A stretch of DNA of 64,000 nucleotides from Shinella sp. CPCC 101442 (GTDB lineage: Bacteria > Pseudomonadota > Alphaproteobacteria > Rhizobiales > Rhizobiaceae). Each line of letters begins with the position of its first letter. Position 1 is the first letter of the stretch. Positions 46,624 to 56,091 of the stretch are shown here, piece after piece. Under the pieces are notes generated by a model that was given only the letters and a program-made list of their open reading frames with translations, had not been told where the DNA came from and did not search any database. Location of the stretch: contig NZ_JALIQS010000006.1 of assembly GCF_024704725.1 (NCBI RefSeq), positions 124,001 to 188,000 of the forward strand, read 5' to 3'. The translations under genes were made by a program, and so were the position numbers.

Positions 46624-46735
46624 TATTGCCGTCATTCTGCCGATATCGATAATTGATTATGTCATATATGGCGCTTTAAATCGACAGTCATCCCTCTCAA
46701 AATAAGCGCATCAATTCATGCCGGAGGGAAATCAC
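46624..46735. promoter_or_regulatory. Divergent control region of lrp and lysDH
   Basis: A 112-nt, unusually AT-rich stretch with GATATCGATAATTGATTATG and CATATATGG, the kind of bent sequence Lrp binds. A possible plus-strand promoter is TTGATT then TTTAAA with a 16-nt spacer. GGAGGG lies about 8 nt before ATG 46736. Confidence 0.45.
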
Positions 46736-47836
46736 ATGAAAGACATCGTCGTCATCGGCGCAGGCAAGATCGGCTCGACCATCGCCCGCATGCTGGCTCA
46801 CAGCGGGGATTACCGCGTCACCGTCGCGGACCGTTCGGACGAGCAGCTCGCCGCTGTCGAACGCCACGATGCCGTTTCGACCGTCGTCGTCGACATCGCC
46901 GACGCTGTCGCCATGAAGGCCCTGCTGACCGGCAAGTTCGCCGTTCTTTCGGCGGCTCCCTACCACCTGACGGTCGCGATTGCCGAAGCCGCAGCGGCTG
47001 CCGGCGTGCACTATCTCGACCTTACGGAAGACGTCGAATCCACCCGCCACGTCAAGCGCATCGCAGAAACCGCCAAGACGGCCTTCATTCCGCAGTGCGG
47101 CCTGGCACCGGGCTTCATCTCGATCGTCGCCAATGACCTCGCCAGCCGCTTCGATTCGCTCGAAAGCGTGCGCATGCGCGTCGGCGCCCTGCCGCAGTAC
47201 CCCTCCAATGCTCTGAACTACAACCTCACCTGGAGCACGGACGGCGTCATCAACGAATATATCGAGCCCTGCGAAGCGATCGTCGAAAGCGCGCTGATCG
47301 AGGTTCCGGCGCTGGAAGAGCGCGAAGAGTTTTCGCTCGACGGCGTCACCTACGAAGCCTTCAACACGTCGGGCGGCCTCGGCACGCTCTGCGAATCGCT
47401 GAAGGGCAAGGTCCGCACGCTAAACTACAAGACGATCCGCTATCCCGGCCACGCCGCCATCATGAAGGCGCTGCTCAACGATCTCGGCCTGCGTCACCGC
47501 CGCGAAGTCCTCAAGGACATCTTCGAGAACGCCCTGCCGACCACCACGCAGGACGTCGTCATCATCTTCGTGACCGTTTCCGGTCGCAAGGGCGGCCGCC
47601 TGATCCAGGAAACCTACGCCAACAAAGTCTACAGCGCACCGGTCGCCGGCGCCCTGCATTCCGCCATCCAGATCACGACCGCTGGTTCGATCTGCGCCGT
47701 GCTCGACATGCTGGCTGATGGGACGCTGCGCGCCGAAGGTTTTGTTCGCCAGGAAGAAATCGCCCTCGAGGCCTTCCTCGCCAACCGTTTTGGCCATTAC
47801 TACGCCCAGGATCAGCACGGCGCCCGCGCCGCCTGA
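46736..47836 (+). CDS. lysDH: L-lysine 6-dehydrogenase / saccharopine dehydrogenase-like
   Basis: A 366-residue NAD(P)-dependent enzyme of the saccharopine dehydrogenase superfamily. The Rossmann motif is VIGAGKIGSTIARML, followed by LSAAPYHLTVAIAEAA, GVHYLDLTEDVE and PQCGLAPGFISI. Length and wording resemble the Agrobacterium L-lysine 6-dehydrogenase, which oxidises the epsilon-amino group to aminoadipate semialdehyde; a Lys9-type saccharopine dehydrogenase is the alternative. Both make the same product for AmaB. GGAGGG supports ATG 46736. The divergent Lrp and convergent catabolic operon fit lysine use. The exact reaction is inferred from family recall. Confidence 0.8.
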   Translation: MKDIVVIGAGKIGSTIARMLAHSGDYRVTVADRSDEQLAAVERHDAVSTVVVDIADAVAMKALLTGKFAVLSAAPYHLTVAIAEAAAAAGVHYLDLTEDVESTRHVKRIAETAKTAFIPQCGLAPGFISIVANDLASRFDSLESVRMRVGALPQYPSNALNYNLTWSTDGVINEYIEPCEAIVESALIEVPALEEREEFSLDGVTYEAFNTSGGLGTLCESLKGKVRTLNYKTIRYPGHAAIMKALLNDLGLRHRREVLKDIFENALPTTTQDVVIIFVTVSGRKGGRLIQETYANKVYSAPVAGALHSAIQITTAGSICAVLDMLADGTLRAEGFVRQEEIALEAFLANRFGHYYAQDQHGARAA

Positions 47837-47854
47837 TCCTTTCAAAGACCTTCG

Positions 47855-47885
47855 ACGCCCCGGCCGAAAAGACCGGGGCGTTTTC
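47855..47885 (+). terminator. Terminator of lysDH
   Basis: CGCCCCGG and CCGGGGCG pair (8 bp) around a 9-nt loop, followed by TTTTT. Confidence 0.85.
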
Positions 47886-47941
47886 GCATCTGTGGCCCAA
47901 GGCTGCGGGGAAGCAGAGAACGCCAAAAGGCGCGGACACAT

Positions 47942-47974
47942 AAAAATGGGGCCTCTTTCGAGGCCCCTTTTCTT
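47942..47974. terminator. Bidirectional terminator at the end of the aminotransferase operon
   Basis: GGGGCCTC and GAGGCCCC form an 8-bp stem (47948-47967) with a TTTC loop, an A run on the left and TTTTCTTTT on the right. It ends the minus-strand aminotransferase transcript. Confidence 0.88.
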
Positions 47975-47995
47975 TTGTCGATTGTCTGGTGCGGC

Positions 47996-49234
<1,239 letters not shown>

Positions 49235-49250
49235 TTACTCGATATCGCCC

Positions 49251-50774
49251 TTATTCGATGTCAAACGAGACGCCCTGGGCGAGCGGCAGGGCCTTCGAGT
49301 AGTTCACCGTGTTGGTGGCGCGGCGCATATAGGCCTTCCAGGCGTCGGAGCCGGATTCGCGACCGCCGCCGGTTTCCTTCTCGCCGCCGAATGCGCCGCC
49401 GATTTCCGCACCTGAGGTGCCGATGTTGACATTGGCGATGCCGCAATCCGAGCCGTCGACCGAGAGGAAACGCTCGGCTTCCTGGACGTTCAGCGTGAAG
49501 ATCGACGAGGAGAGGCCGGCCGAGACGGCGTTGTGGTCGTCCAGCACGGCGTCGAAGTCGGAATACTTCATGACGTAGAGGATCGGCGCGAAGGTTTCTT
49601 CGAGAACCGGGCCGGCCTGCTTCGGCATTTCGACGATGGCCGGCTTCACATAGTAGGCCGTGTCCTTGCCGGCATCGGCAACGCGATCACCGCCGGTGAC
49701 GGAGCCACCTTCGGCCTTTGCCGCTTCCAGCGCCTTCTGCATGCCGTCAAAGGCCTGCTTGTCGACGAGCGGGCCGACGAGAGCCGAGGTTTCCAGCGGG
49801 TTGCCGACGGAAACGCTGGTATAGGCCTTCTTCAGGCGCGGTACGAGCTGGTCGTAGACGCTGTCATGCACGAAGAGGCGGCGCAGCGTCGTGCAGCGCT
49901 GGCCGGCAGTGCCCATGGCGCCGAAGGCGATGGCGCGCAGCGCCATGTCGAGATCGGCGGACGGGCAGACGATACCGGCATTGTTGCCGCCGAGCTCGAG
50001 GATCGAGCGGGCGAAACGCTTGGCGAGACGCGGGCCGACTTCCTTGCCCATGCGGGTGGAGCCGGTGGCCGAGACGAGTGCGACCTTCGGGTGGTCGACA
50101 AGGACTTCGCCGATGGCGCGGTCGCCGATGAGGACCTGGGAGAGGTTTGCCGGGGCTTCGCCGAAGCGGGCAAGCGCTCGCTCGAAGATCGCCTGCGATG
50201 CAAGCGCGGTGAGGGGGGTCTTCTCAGACGGCTTCCAGACGGTGGAATTGCCGGCAACGAGGGCGAGTGCCGTGTTCCACGACCAGACGGCGACCGGGAA
50301 GTTGAAGGCCGAGATGATGCCGACGACGCCGAGCGGGTGCCAGGTTTCCATCATGCGGTGGCCGGGGCGCTCGGTGGCGATCGTCAGGCCGTAGAGCTGG
50401 CGGGAGAGGCCGACTGCGAAATCGCAGATGTCGATCATTTCCTGCACTTCGCCGAGGCCTTCCGACGTGATCTTGCCGGCTTCGATGGAAACGAGGCGGC
50501 CGAGATCGGCCTTGGCGGCGCGCAGTTCTTCGCCGAGCAGGCGCACGAGCTCGCCGCGCTTGGGAGCGGGAACGAGGCGCCATTCCTTGAAGGCTTCATG
50601 GGCGGCTTCGATGGCCTTGGCGGCATCGGCCGCGGAAATGGACTTCAGCTTGGCGATTTCCTCGCCGCTGACCGGGCTGTAGGAGGCCATGTCGCCACCC
50701 TGCCAGGCGGCGCGCGGCACGCCGAGCTTGTCGAGAAGGGCGGCAGTTTCCTGTTTCACGTCGACTTTCGTCAT
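49251..50774 (-). CDS. amaB: Aminoadipate semialdehyde / piperideine-6-carboxylate dehydrogenase (ALDH7)
   Basis: The 507-residue NAD(P)-dependent aldehyde dehydrogenase matches the ALDH7 (antiquitin) group. It has FNFPVAVWSWNTALALVAGN and VWKPSEKTPLT, the catalytic Glu in LELGGNNAGIV, the nucleophilic Cys in GTAGQRCTTLRR and the end motif FGGEKETGGGRESGSDAWK typical of ALDH7. It oxidises aminoadipate semialdehyde (in balance with piperideine-6-carboxylate) to 2-aminoadipate. AGGGAGAA precedes the ATG. It lies between the D-2-hydroxyglutarate dehydrogenase and the aminotransferase on the minus strand. Confidence 0.92.
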   Translation of the reverse strand: MTKVDVKQETAALLDKLGVPRAAWQGGDMASYSPVSGEEIAKLKSISAADAAKAIEAAHEAFKEWRLVPAPKRGELVRLLGEELRAAKADLGRLVSIEAGKITSEGLGEVQEMIDICDFAVGLSRQLYGLTIATERPGHRMMETWHPLGVVGIISAFNFPVAVWSWNTALALVAGNSTVWKPSEKTPLTALASQAIFERALARFGEAPANLSQVLIGDRAIGEVLVDHPKVALVSATGSTRMGKEVGPRLAKRFARSILELGGNNAGIVCPSADLDMALRAIAFGAMGTAGQRCTTLRRLFVHDSVYDQLVPRLKKAYTSVSVGNPLETSALVGPLVDKQAFDGMQKALEAAKAEGGSVTGGDRVADAGKDTAYYVKPAIVEMPKQAGPVLEETFAPILYVMKYSDFDAVLDDHNAVSAGLSSSIFTLNVQEAERFLSVDGSDCGIANVNIGTSGAEIGGAFGGEKETGGGRESGSDAWKAYMRRATNTVNYSKALPLAQGVSFDIE

Positions 50775-50796
50775 GGGTATTCTCCCTGATGTCTTG

Positions 50797-52215
50797 TTAA
50801 AAGGTCATGGCGCCGAGCGAACCCGGCGAGGTGATGGTTTTCAGCCCGGCCGCAAGCCGGCGGATCTCTTCGGGCGTATATTTGTCGTAGAAGGCCTGGT
50901 TCTTGCGGCCGATGGCGTGTTCCGCACTGAAGCTGCCGTCGAACTGTTCGACCGCCACCGTGAAGACCCAGTCGCGCAGGTCCATTTCGAAATCCGGGTC
51001 GGCAAGGCGCGGATCGTCCTTGGCGACGACGAGATTGAAGTGCACGCCGCCATCGCCGATATGGCCGAAATCGCAGATCGTCACGTCTTCGAAGTGATCG
51101 GGCATTTCCGCCTTCATATGGGCAAGGAAAGGCATGATGTCACCCCGGCGGAAGGACAGATCGAAGGCGATCAATCGCCCGCTATGTTTCACGCCTTCGG
51201 ACAAGGCATGACGCAGCGCCCAGATCTCATGCGGCGGGCCGACGAAAGCGTCGGCGAGCGGCGCGTCCTCGCGCTCCCAGATGGCGGCCAGCACCTCTTC
51301 CAGCACCGCATCGAGCGGCTGTTCGCCCTCGCGCGGCGGGCTGGAGCGGGAGATTTCCGCGAGGATCACGAATTCCGGCACGATGCCGCCCTGGAAGGGG
51401 TTCCTGAGCGAGGGCACGTGGTCGAGTGCTGCACGCACCGCATTGCCGGACATGCCCTCGAAGGCCGAGAGGTAGCTGCCCAGCGCATCTTCCATGGCGA
51501 CGAGCAGGGCGGAAACCTGTTCGTCCGAAGACGGAACGAGGAGCGCTGTCGCGGACTGTTTTGGCGCGGGTTCGAGGTTGAGCACGCATTCGGTGACGAT
51601 GCCGAACGCGCCGGACGTACCAATGAAGAGCTGTTTCCAGTCCACGCCGGTGTTGTTCTTGCGCAGATCCGAGGACAGGTCGAGCACCGTGCCGGCCTCG
51701 TCGGCGAGCACGACGGTGAGGCCCAACGTGTTGCGGCGCACGTCGCCGTAGCGCAGGAAGCGCGAGCCGCCGGTGTTCGTGGCGATCATGCCGCCGAGGC
51801 GCGGATCGGCGCCGAGGTCGATGGGGAAGAACAGGCCGCTCTCCTCCAGCTTGCCGTTGAGATCGGAGAGGCGAACCCCAGCACCTGCCTTGATGGTGCG
51901 GTTGACGCGGTCGAGCTCAAAGGGGGCCGTGAGGCGATCGAGGCTCAAAATGCCCTGGTGGCCACTGCCGTCGGGTGTCGAGCCGGAGACGAGGCCAGTA
52001 TTGCCGGACTGCGGGACGAGGGCGATGCCGTTCGTGACGCAGTAGGAGACGACGGCGGAGGTCTCGGCCGTCGTTGCAGGACGCGCGACGAAGGCGGCGC
52101 GGCCCTTGTCGTAGCGCGCGCCGGTTTCGTAGGCAGCCATGTCCGAGGCCTCGGTGAGAAGACCCTTCTCGCCGAGCAGGCTTTTCAGCGTTTCGATATG
52201 GCTTGCCTCGATCAT
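50797..52215 (-). CDS. FAD-linked D-2-hydroxyglutarate dehydrogenase
   Basis: The 472-residue flavoprotein has an FAD-binding PCMH domain (residues about 35-215: VPQSGNTGLVSGSTPDGSG, NTGGSRFLRYGDVRRNTLGL) and an FAD-oxidase C-terminal domain with the metal motif GHIGDGGVHFNLV and the ending SAEHAIGRKN. It resembles D2HGDH and D-lactate dehydrogenases of the GlcD type. Just downstream of hglS it should oxidise the D-2-hydroxyglutarate that HglS makes to 2-oxoglutarate. The start at 52215 (MIEASHIETL) lies 11 nt after the hglS stop; GTG 52230, overlapping the stop, is a good alternative. Confidence 0.88.
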   Translation of the reverse strand: MIEASHIETLKSLLGEKGLLTEASDMAAYETGARYDKGRAAFVARPATTAETSAVVSYCVTNGIALVPQSGNTGLVSGSTPDGSGHQGILSLDRLTAPFELDRVNRTIKAGAGVRLSDLNGKLEESGLFFPIDLGADPRLGGMIATNTGGSRFLRYGDVRRNTLGLTVVLADEAGTVLDLSSDLRKNNTGVDWKQLFIGTSGAFGIVTECVLNLEPAPKQSATALLVPSSDEQVSALLVAMEDALGSYLSAFEGMSGNAVRAALDHVPSLRNPFQGGIVPEFVILAEISRSSPPREGEQPLDAVLEEVLAAIWEREDAPLADAFVGPPHEIWALRHALSEGVKHSGRLIAFDLSFRRGDIMPFLAHMKAEMPDHFEDVTICDFGHIGDGGVHFNLVVAKDDPRLADPDFEMDLRDWVFTVAVEQFDGSFSAEHAIGRKNQAFYDKYTPEEIRRLAAGLKTITSPGSLGAMTF

Positions 52216-52226
52216 TCTCTCGTCCG

Positions 52227-53624
52227 TCACTCCGCAGCGGCCGCCATGTTGACGATGCCGAGGCACATTTCAAGCGATCCACGCTGGATGCCGGCATAGT
52301 GGGCGAATTCGTCCAGGACCGTTGCGCCGAGATCGCGCTCGAACATCACCTGGTTCGGGCTCGCGACAAAATCCTGCGCCGCGTCGTCGCCGAGGTTCGA
52401 CTGGAAGATGCCCGCGGCGCTGACCGGGAGAAAGTCTTCGTAGACGATCGGGTCGAACTGGATGAGTCCGGCTTCGATGGCGGTTTCGAGATCGGCCCGG
52501 CGACCGGAGACGGATTGGCCCTTTTCCGTCAGGGAATAGCGGAAATAGCCAAGACCCGCCTTGCGGATGCCGTCCCAGGTGTCCGGGAAGGCCTTGAAGA
52601 CGTCGGCAAGGGCGGCTTCGTATTCGCTCGCATTGGAGCCGTCGGCGGCCGGGCGCACGCGGGCGCGGGTGTCGTTGAGCAGCGTGTCGTACAGCGCGCG
52701 GCCCTTTGGCGTCAGGGCGACGCCGCGCTGCTCGATCTCGCCGAAGCGGGCGGTGTGCGATCCCTTCTGCCAGCTGCCATCCTCGCCGATGAAGGAGACG
52801 GCCTCTTCCAGCGCCTTGAACGAGGTCTGGCGCAGCAGGATCGGGCAGTTGCGGGTCGGCGGGCCTTCGACGATGGCCTTGGGCGCGATGCCCTCCTGCG
52901 GCATGCGGGCCTGCACCTTGTCGATGTCAAGCGTGCGCGGCGTCAGGTGGTTGATGTGCGGGCCCTTGAAGGAGACGACGTCGGCGATCAGGCGATGCGC
53001 ATCGTGCAGGCGCTTGTACATGTCGGTGCTGACGATGGCGCGGTCGTGCCAGCGGAAGGTTTCGAGCACTTCGGTGACGAAACGGGCGGCGTCGGTACCA
53101 TCGAGGCCACCGTCGCGTTCGGCCTTTTCGACCAGTCTGACCGCTTCGTCGGTGAATATCCTGCGGGCTGCCAGAACGTCGGCGGCCTCTTTACGCAGGG
53201 TTTCATCCGCAATCAGGTCGAGACGCAGCAGCGAGGTGAAGACGCGGAACGGGTTGCGGCTGAGGCTTTCGGCGCCGACCGGGCGAAAGGCGGTGGAATG
53301 AACCGGGACGCCGGCCGTGGAAAGGTCGTAGTAGCCGACGGGAAGCATGCCCATGACGGCGAAGACGCGGCGCATCAGGGACAGCTCTTCCGGCGTGCCG
53401 AGGCGGATGGCGCCGTGACGCTCTTCGGAGATGCGGTCGAGCGAATCGGTGGCTTCGAGGCGGGCCTTGAGGTGCTGGTCGGCGGCGAGCGTCTCGTCGT
53501 TGACCTTGGCCACCAGCGACATCAGCGTGCCATAGGCCGGCACTTCGTCGCGATACATGGCGGACATCGCAGCGGAGAAGTCGGAGCGGATCTTGTCCGC
53601 AGAAACATACGAATTTGCTTTCAT
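52227..53624 (-). CDS. hglS: 2-oxoadipate dioxygenase/decarboxylase HglS (DUF1338)
   Basis: The 465-residue Fe(II) enzyme converts 2-oxoadipate to D-2-hydroxyglutarate with loss of CO2. With the start at 53624 the chain has His70 and Arg74 in ERHGAIRLG and His226 in GPHINHLTPR, the same numbers I recall for the Pseudomonas putida enzyme's metal and substrate residues; FGEIEQRG supplies the third ligand (about Glu296). That numbering supports ATG 53624 over 53639. It is the first gene of a four-gene minus-strand operon and divergent from a LysR gene. The match to HglS is strong; activity is inferred. Confidence 0.92.
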   Translation of the reverse strand: MKANSYVSADKIRSDFSAAMSAMYRDEVPAYGTLMSLVAKVNDETLAADQHLKARLEATDSLDRISEERHGAIRLGTPEELSLMRRVFAVMGMLPVGYYDLSTAGVPVHSTAFRPVGAESLSRNPFRVFTSLLRLDLIADETLRKEAADVLAARRIFTDEAVRLVEKAERDGGLDGTDAARFVTEVLETFRWHDRAIVSTDMYKRLHDAHRLIADVVSFKGPHINHLTPRTLDIDKVQARMPQEGIAPKAIVEGPPTRNCPILLRQTSFKALEEAVSFIGEDGSWQKGSHTARFGEIEQRGVALTPKGRALYDTLLNDTRARVRPAADGSNASEYEAALADVFKAFPDTWDGIRKAGLGYFRYSLTEKGQSVSGRRADLETAIEAGLIQFDPIVYEDFLPVSAAGIFQSNLGDDAAQDFVASPNQVMFERDLGATVLDEFAHYAGIQRGSLEMCLGIVNMAAAAE

Positions 53625-53741
53625 GGGAAGCGGTCTCATCTTACAAGGGTGGGAAGGCCCTGATCATTCTCAAAACGGATCATACGGGATCGTTTCCTTG
53701 AGCGATTGCGACCGTTCTGACTATGTTGATGCGAGGAAAGA
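53625..53741. promoter_or_regulatory. Divergent control region of hglS and lysR
   Basis: The region contains three GATC-centred blocks at 53662, 53678 and 53688, within CTGATCATTCTC, CGGATCATAC and GGGATCG, which may be LysR operator half-sites. No strong -35/-10 pair was found on either strand. Confidence 0.35.
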
Positions 53742-54644
53742 ATGAAGCTCAGTCGAAGGCTGATCCCGGACGTCACCACGCTGCAGGCGTTCGAATGCGC
53801 TGCCCGCCATGGCAGTTTCACGCAGGCGGCGCACGAGCTGAACCTCACCCAGAGTGCCGTCAGCCGTCAGATCAAGGACCTCGAGGAACAGCTCGGCGTG
53901 CTGCTGTTCGAGCGCGTGCGCCAGCGGGTCGTGCTGTCGGATGACGGGCGGCGTTTCCTGCCGGAAGTGCGCAAGCTGCTGCACCAGACGGAAGAGACCA
54001 TGCTGCGCGCCATGGCGTCGGCGTCGTCCGAACACAGTCTTAGCATCGCGACGCTGCCGACCTTCGGCAGCCGCTGGCTGACACCGCGCATTCCGGCATT
54101 TCTCAGCGAGCATCCGGGCACGATCGTCAACATCGCCTCGCGTTCGAAACCGTTCGATTTCGACGAAGAGAATTTCGACCTTGCCATCCATTACGGTCAG
54201 CCGGTCTGGGCGCGCGCCGCCTGCTCCTATCTGTGCAGCGAGGTCATCCTGCCGGCGGCAAGCCCGGAACTTCTGAAGACCTGGAATTTTTCCGATCCTA
54301 AGGATCTGGAGACGGCACCGCTTCTCCATCTCGCGACGCGCCCGAAGCTCTGGGCGCAATGGTTCGAGCTGAACGGTGGTTCTGCCGATACCGCCTATCG
54401 CGGCCATCGCTTCGACCAGTTCGCCATGGTCATCGAATCGGCGGTCGCCGGTCTCGGCGTCGCGCTTCTGCCGCATTACCTGATCGAGCAGGAACTGGCG
54501 AGCGGCCGGCTGGCCGTCGTCTTCGATCGGCCGATGGAGACGGAAAACAGCTATTATCTCGTTGTGCCCGAGGGAAAGCTGGAAAATCCGCTGAGCCAGG
54601 CGTTTCGTGCCTGGATCGTCAACCAGGTTCCCGACCGGCGTTAA
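53742..54644 (+). CDS. LysR-family regulator (GcvA-like), probably of the lysine operon
   Basis: A 300-residue LysR-type regulator. The HTH is clear (LQAFECAARHGSFTQAAHEL, LTQSAVSRQIKDLEEQLGVLLFERV). The effector domain has TLPTFGSRWLTPRIPAFL and DFDEENFDLAIHYG, the wording of the GcvA group. It is divergent from hglS by about 100 nt and upstream of the AmaA-like oxidase on the same strand, so it is placed to control both. In Pseudomonas putida a LysR gene lies between amaB and hglS. The inducer is unknown; a lysine intermediate is the natural candidate. Confidence 0.88.
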   Translation: MKLSRRLIPDVTTLQAFECAARHGSFTQAAHELNLTQSAVSRQIKDLEEQLGVLLFERVRQRVVLSDDGRRFLPEVRKLLHQTEETMLRAMASASSEHSLSIATLPTFGSRWLTPRIPAFLSEHPGTIVNIASRSKPFDFDEENFDLAIHYGQPVWARAACSYLCSEVILPAASPELLKTWNFSDPKDLETAPLLHLATRPKLWAQWFELNGGSADTAYRGHRFDQFAMVIESAVAGLGVALLPHYLIEQELASGRLAVVFDRPMETENSYYLVVPEGKLENPLSQAFRAWIVNQVPDRR

Positions 54645-54758
54645 TGCGCCTGTCATGCGGACGGGGCATGACCCCGTTCTGATTTTTTGCTTTAGTCACG
54701 GTGCCGCATCGTCGATTGTGCGGAGATAGATTCTCCTCCTTCCGAAAAGCAGACCACC

Positions 54759-56042
54759 ATGCTCAACGACCCGCGCTCCCATGGCCTTTGGGAGATGACC
54801 GCACCGCCCGCCCCCGAAACGGTCGCCTTTTCCGGCAAGGCGGATGCGGATGTCGTCATCGTCGGTGGTGGCTATACCGGGTTCTCGACAGCACTCCATC
54901 TTGCCGAGCGCGGCACGCGGGTCATCCTGCTGGAGGGTGCCGAAATCGGTTACGGCGGCTCGGGCCGCAATGTCGGCCTCGTCAATGCCGGCATGTGGGT
55001 GATGCCGGACGAGCTGCCGGGCGTGCTTGGCGATCTCTATGGCAGCCGGTTGCTCGAATTGCTCGGCAATGCGCCGCGCCTGGTGTTCGATCTCGTCGAA
55101 AAACACAAGATCGATTGCGAGATCAACCCGGCCGGCACGCTGCACTGTGCCGTTGGTCAATCGGGCCTCGATGAATTGAAGCAACGCGCGGAGCAATGGT
55201 CGCGCCGCGGTGCGCCGGTGCGCCTGCTGGATGCCGCGGAGACGGCGGTGAAAGTCGGGACCGATGCCTATGCTGGCGCGCTGCTCGACATGCGCGCTGG
55301 CACGATCCAGCCGCTTGCCTATGCGCGCGGCCTGTCCCGCGCGGCCATTGCCGCGGGCGCGCAGGTCTTTACGGGAAGCCCGGTGACGGGTGCGGAGCGG
55401 ACCGGCAAACGCTGGACGGTCAACACCCCGCGCGGTTCGGTGACGGCGGATTGGGTCGTCGTCGCGACCAATGCCTATACGGTGGCTCCCTGGAACGAGG
55501 TGCGCGCCGAGCTTCTCCATCTGCCCTATTTCAATTTCGCCACGGTGCCGCTCTCGGCGGAGATGCAGGCGAAGATCCTGCCGGAGAAGCAGGGCGCGTG
55601 GGACACGAAGGAGGTGCTCTCCTCCTTCCGCTTCGACAAGCGCGGCCGGTTGGTGTTTGGCAGCGTCGGGGCATTGCGCGGGATGGGGACCGGCATCCAC
55701 AAATCCTGGGCGCGGCGGGCGCTGAAAAAACTGTTTCCGGAGATCGGTGACGTCGCGTTCGAAGCGGAATGGTATGGCAAGATCGGCATGACTGCCGACA
55801 ACCTGCCGCGCTTTCATCGGTTGGCCGAAAACGTCATCGGCTTTTCCGGCTACAACGGCCGCGGCATCGCGCCGGGTACGGTGTTTGGTCGCACGCTGGC
55901 GCAGCTTGTTTCCGGCGAGATCGCCGAGATGGACCTGCCGCTGCCGGTCAGCGATCCCGAGGCCCAGTCCTTCCGTTCGCTGCGGGAGGGTTACTACGAA
56001 CTCGGCGCCCAGGTCGCCCATTTTGCGGGCGCGCGCATCTAA
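54759..56042 (+). CDS. FAD-dependent oxidoreductase, AmaA-like L-pipecolate oxidase candidate
   Basis: The 427-residue DAO-family flavoprotein has the dinucleotide motif VVIVGGGYTGFSTALHLAERG near residue 30, then GSGRNVGLVNAG and FSGYNGRGIAPGTVFGR near the C-terminus. Length and family match L-pipecolate oxidase AmaA and also gamma-glutamylputrescine oxidase. It lies 114 nt after the lysR gene, next to hglS/amaB, as amaA does in Pseudomonas putida. So it likely converts pipecolate to piperideine-6-carboxylate. Polyamine oxidation cannot be excluded from sequence alone. Confidence 0.82.
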   Translation: MLNDPRSHGLWEMTAPPAPETVAFSGKADADVVIVGGGYTGFSTALHLAERGTRVILLEGAEIGYGGSGRNVGLVNAGMWVMPDELPGVLGDLYGSRLLELLGNAPRLVFDLVEKHKIDCEINPAGTLHCAVGQSGLDELKQRAEQWSRRGAPVRLLDAAETAVKVGTDAYAGALLDMRAGTIQPLAYARGLSRAAIAAGAQVFTGSPVTGAERTGKRWTVNTPRGSVTADWVVVATNAYTVAPWNEVRAELLHLPYFNFATVPLSAEMQAKILPEKQGAWDTKEVLSSFRFDKRGRLVFGSVGALRGMGTGIHKSWARRALKKLFPEIGDVAFEAEWYGKIGMTADNLPRFHRLAENVIGFSGYNGRGIAPGTVFGRTLAQLVSGEIAEMDLPLPVSDPEAQSFRSLREGYYELGAQVAHFAGARI

Positions 56043-56052
56043 GGACCTTCAG

Positions 56053-56086
56053 CAAAACGCCCGGTCGAAGCCGGGCGTTTCTTTTC
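56053..56086. terminator. Bidirectional terminator between the AmaA-like and MFS genes
   Basis: AACGCCCGG and CCGGGCGTT pair (9 bp, 56056-56079) around a 6-nt loop, with an A run on the left and TCTTTT on the right. Confidence 0.88.
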
Positions 56087-56091
56087 GGGTC

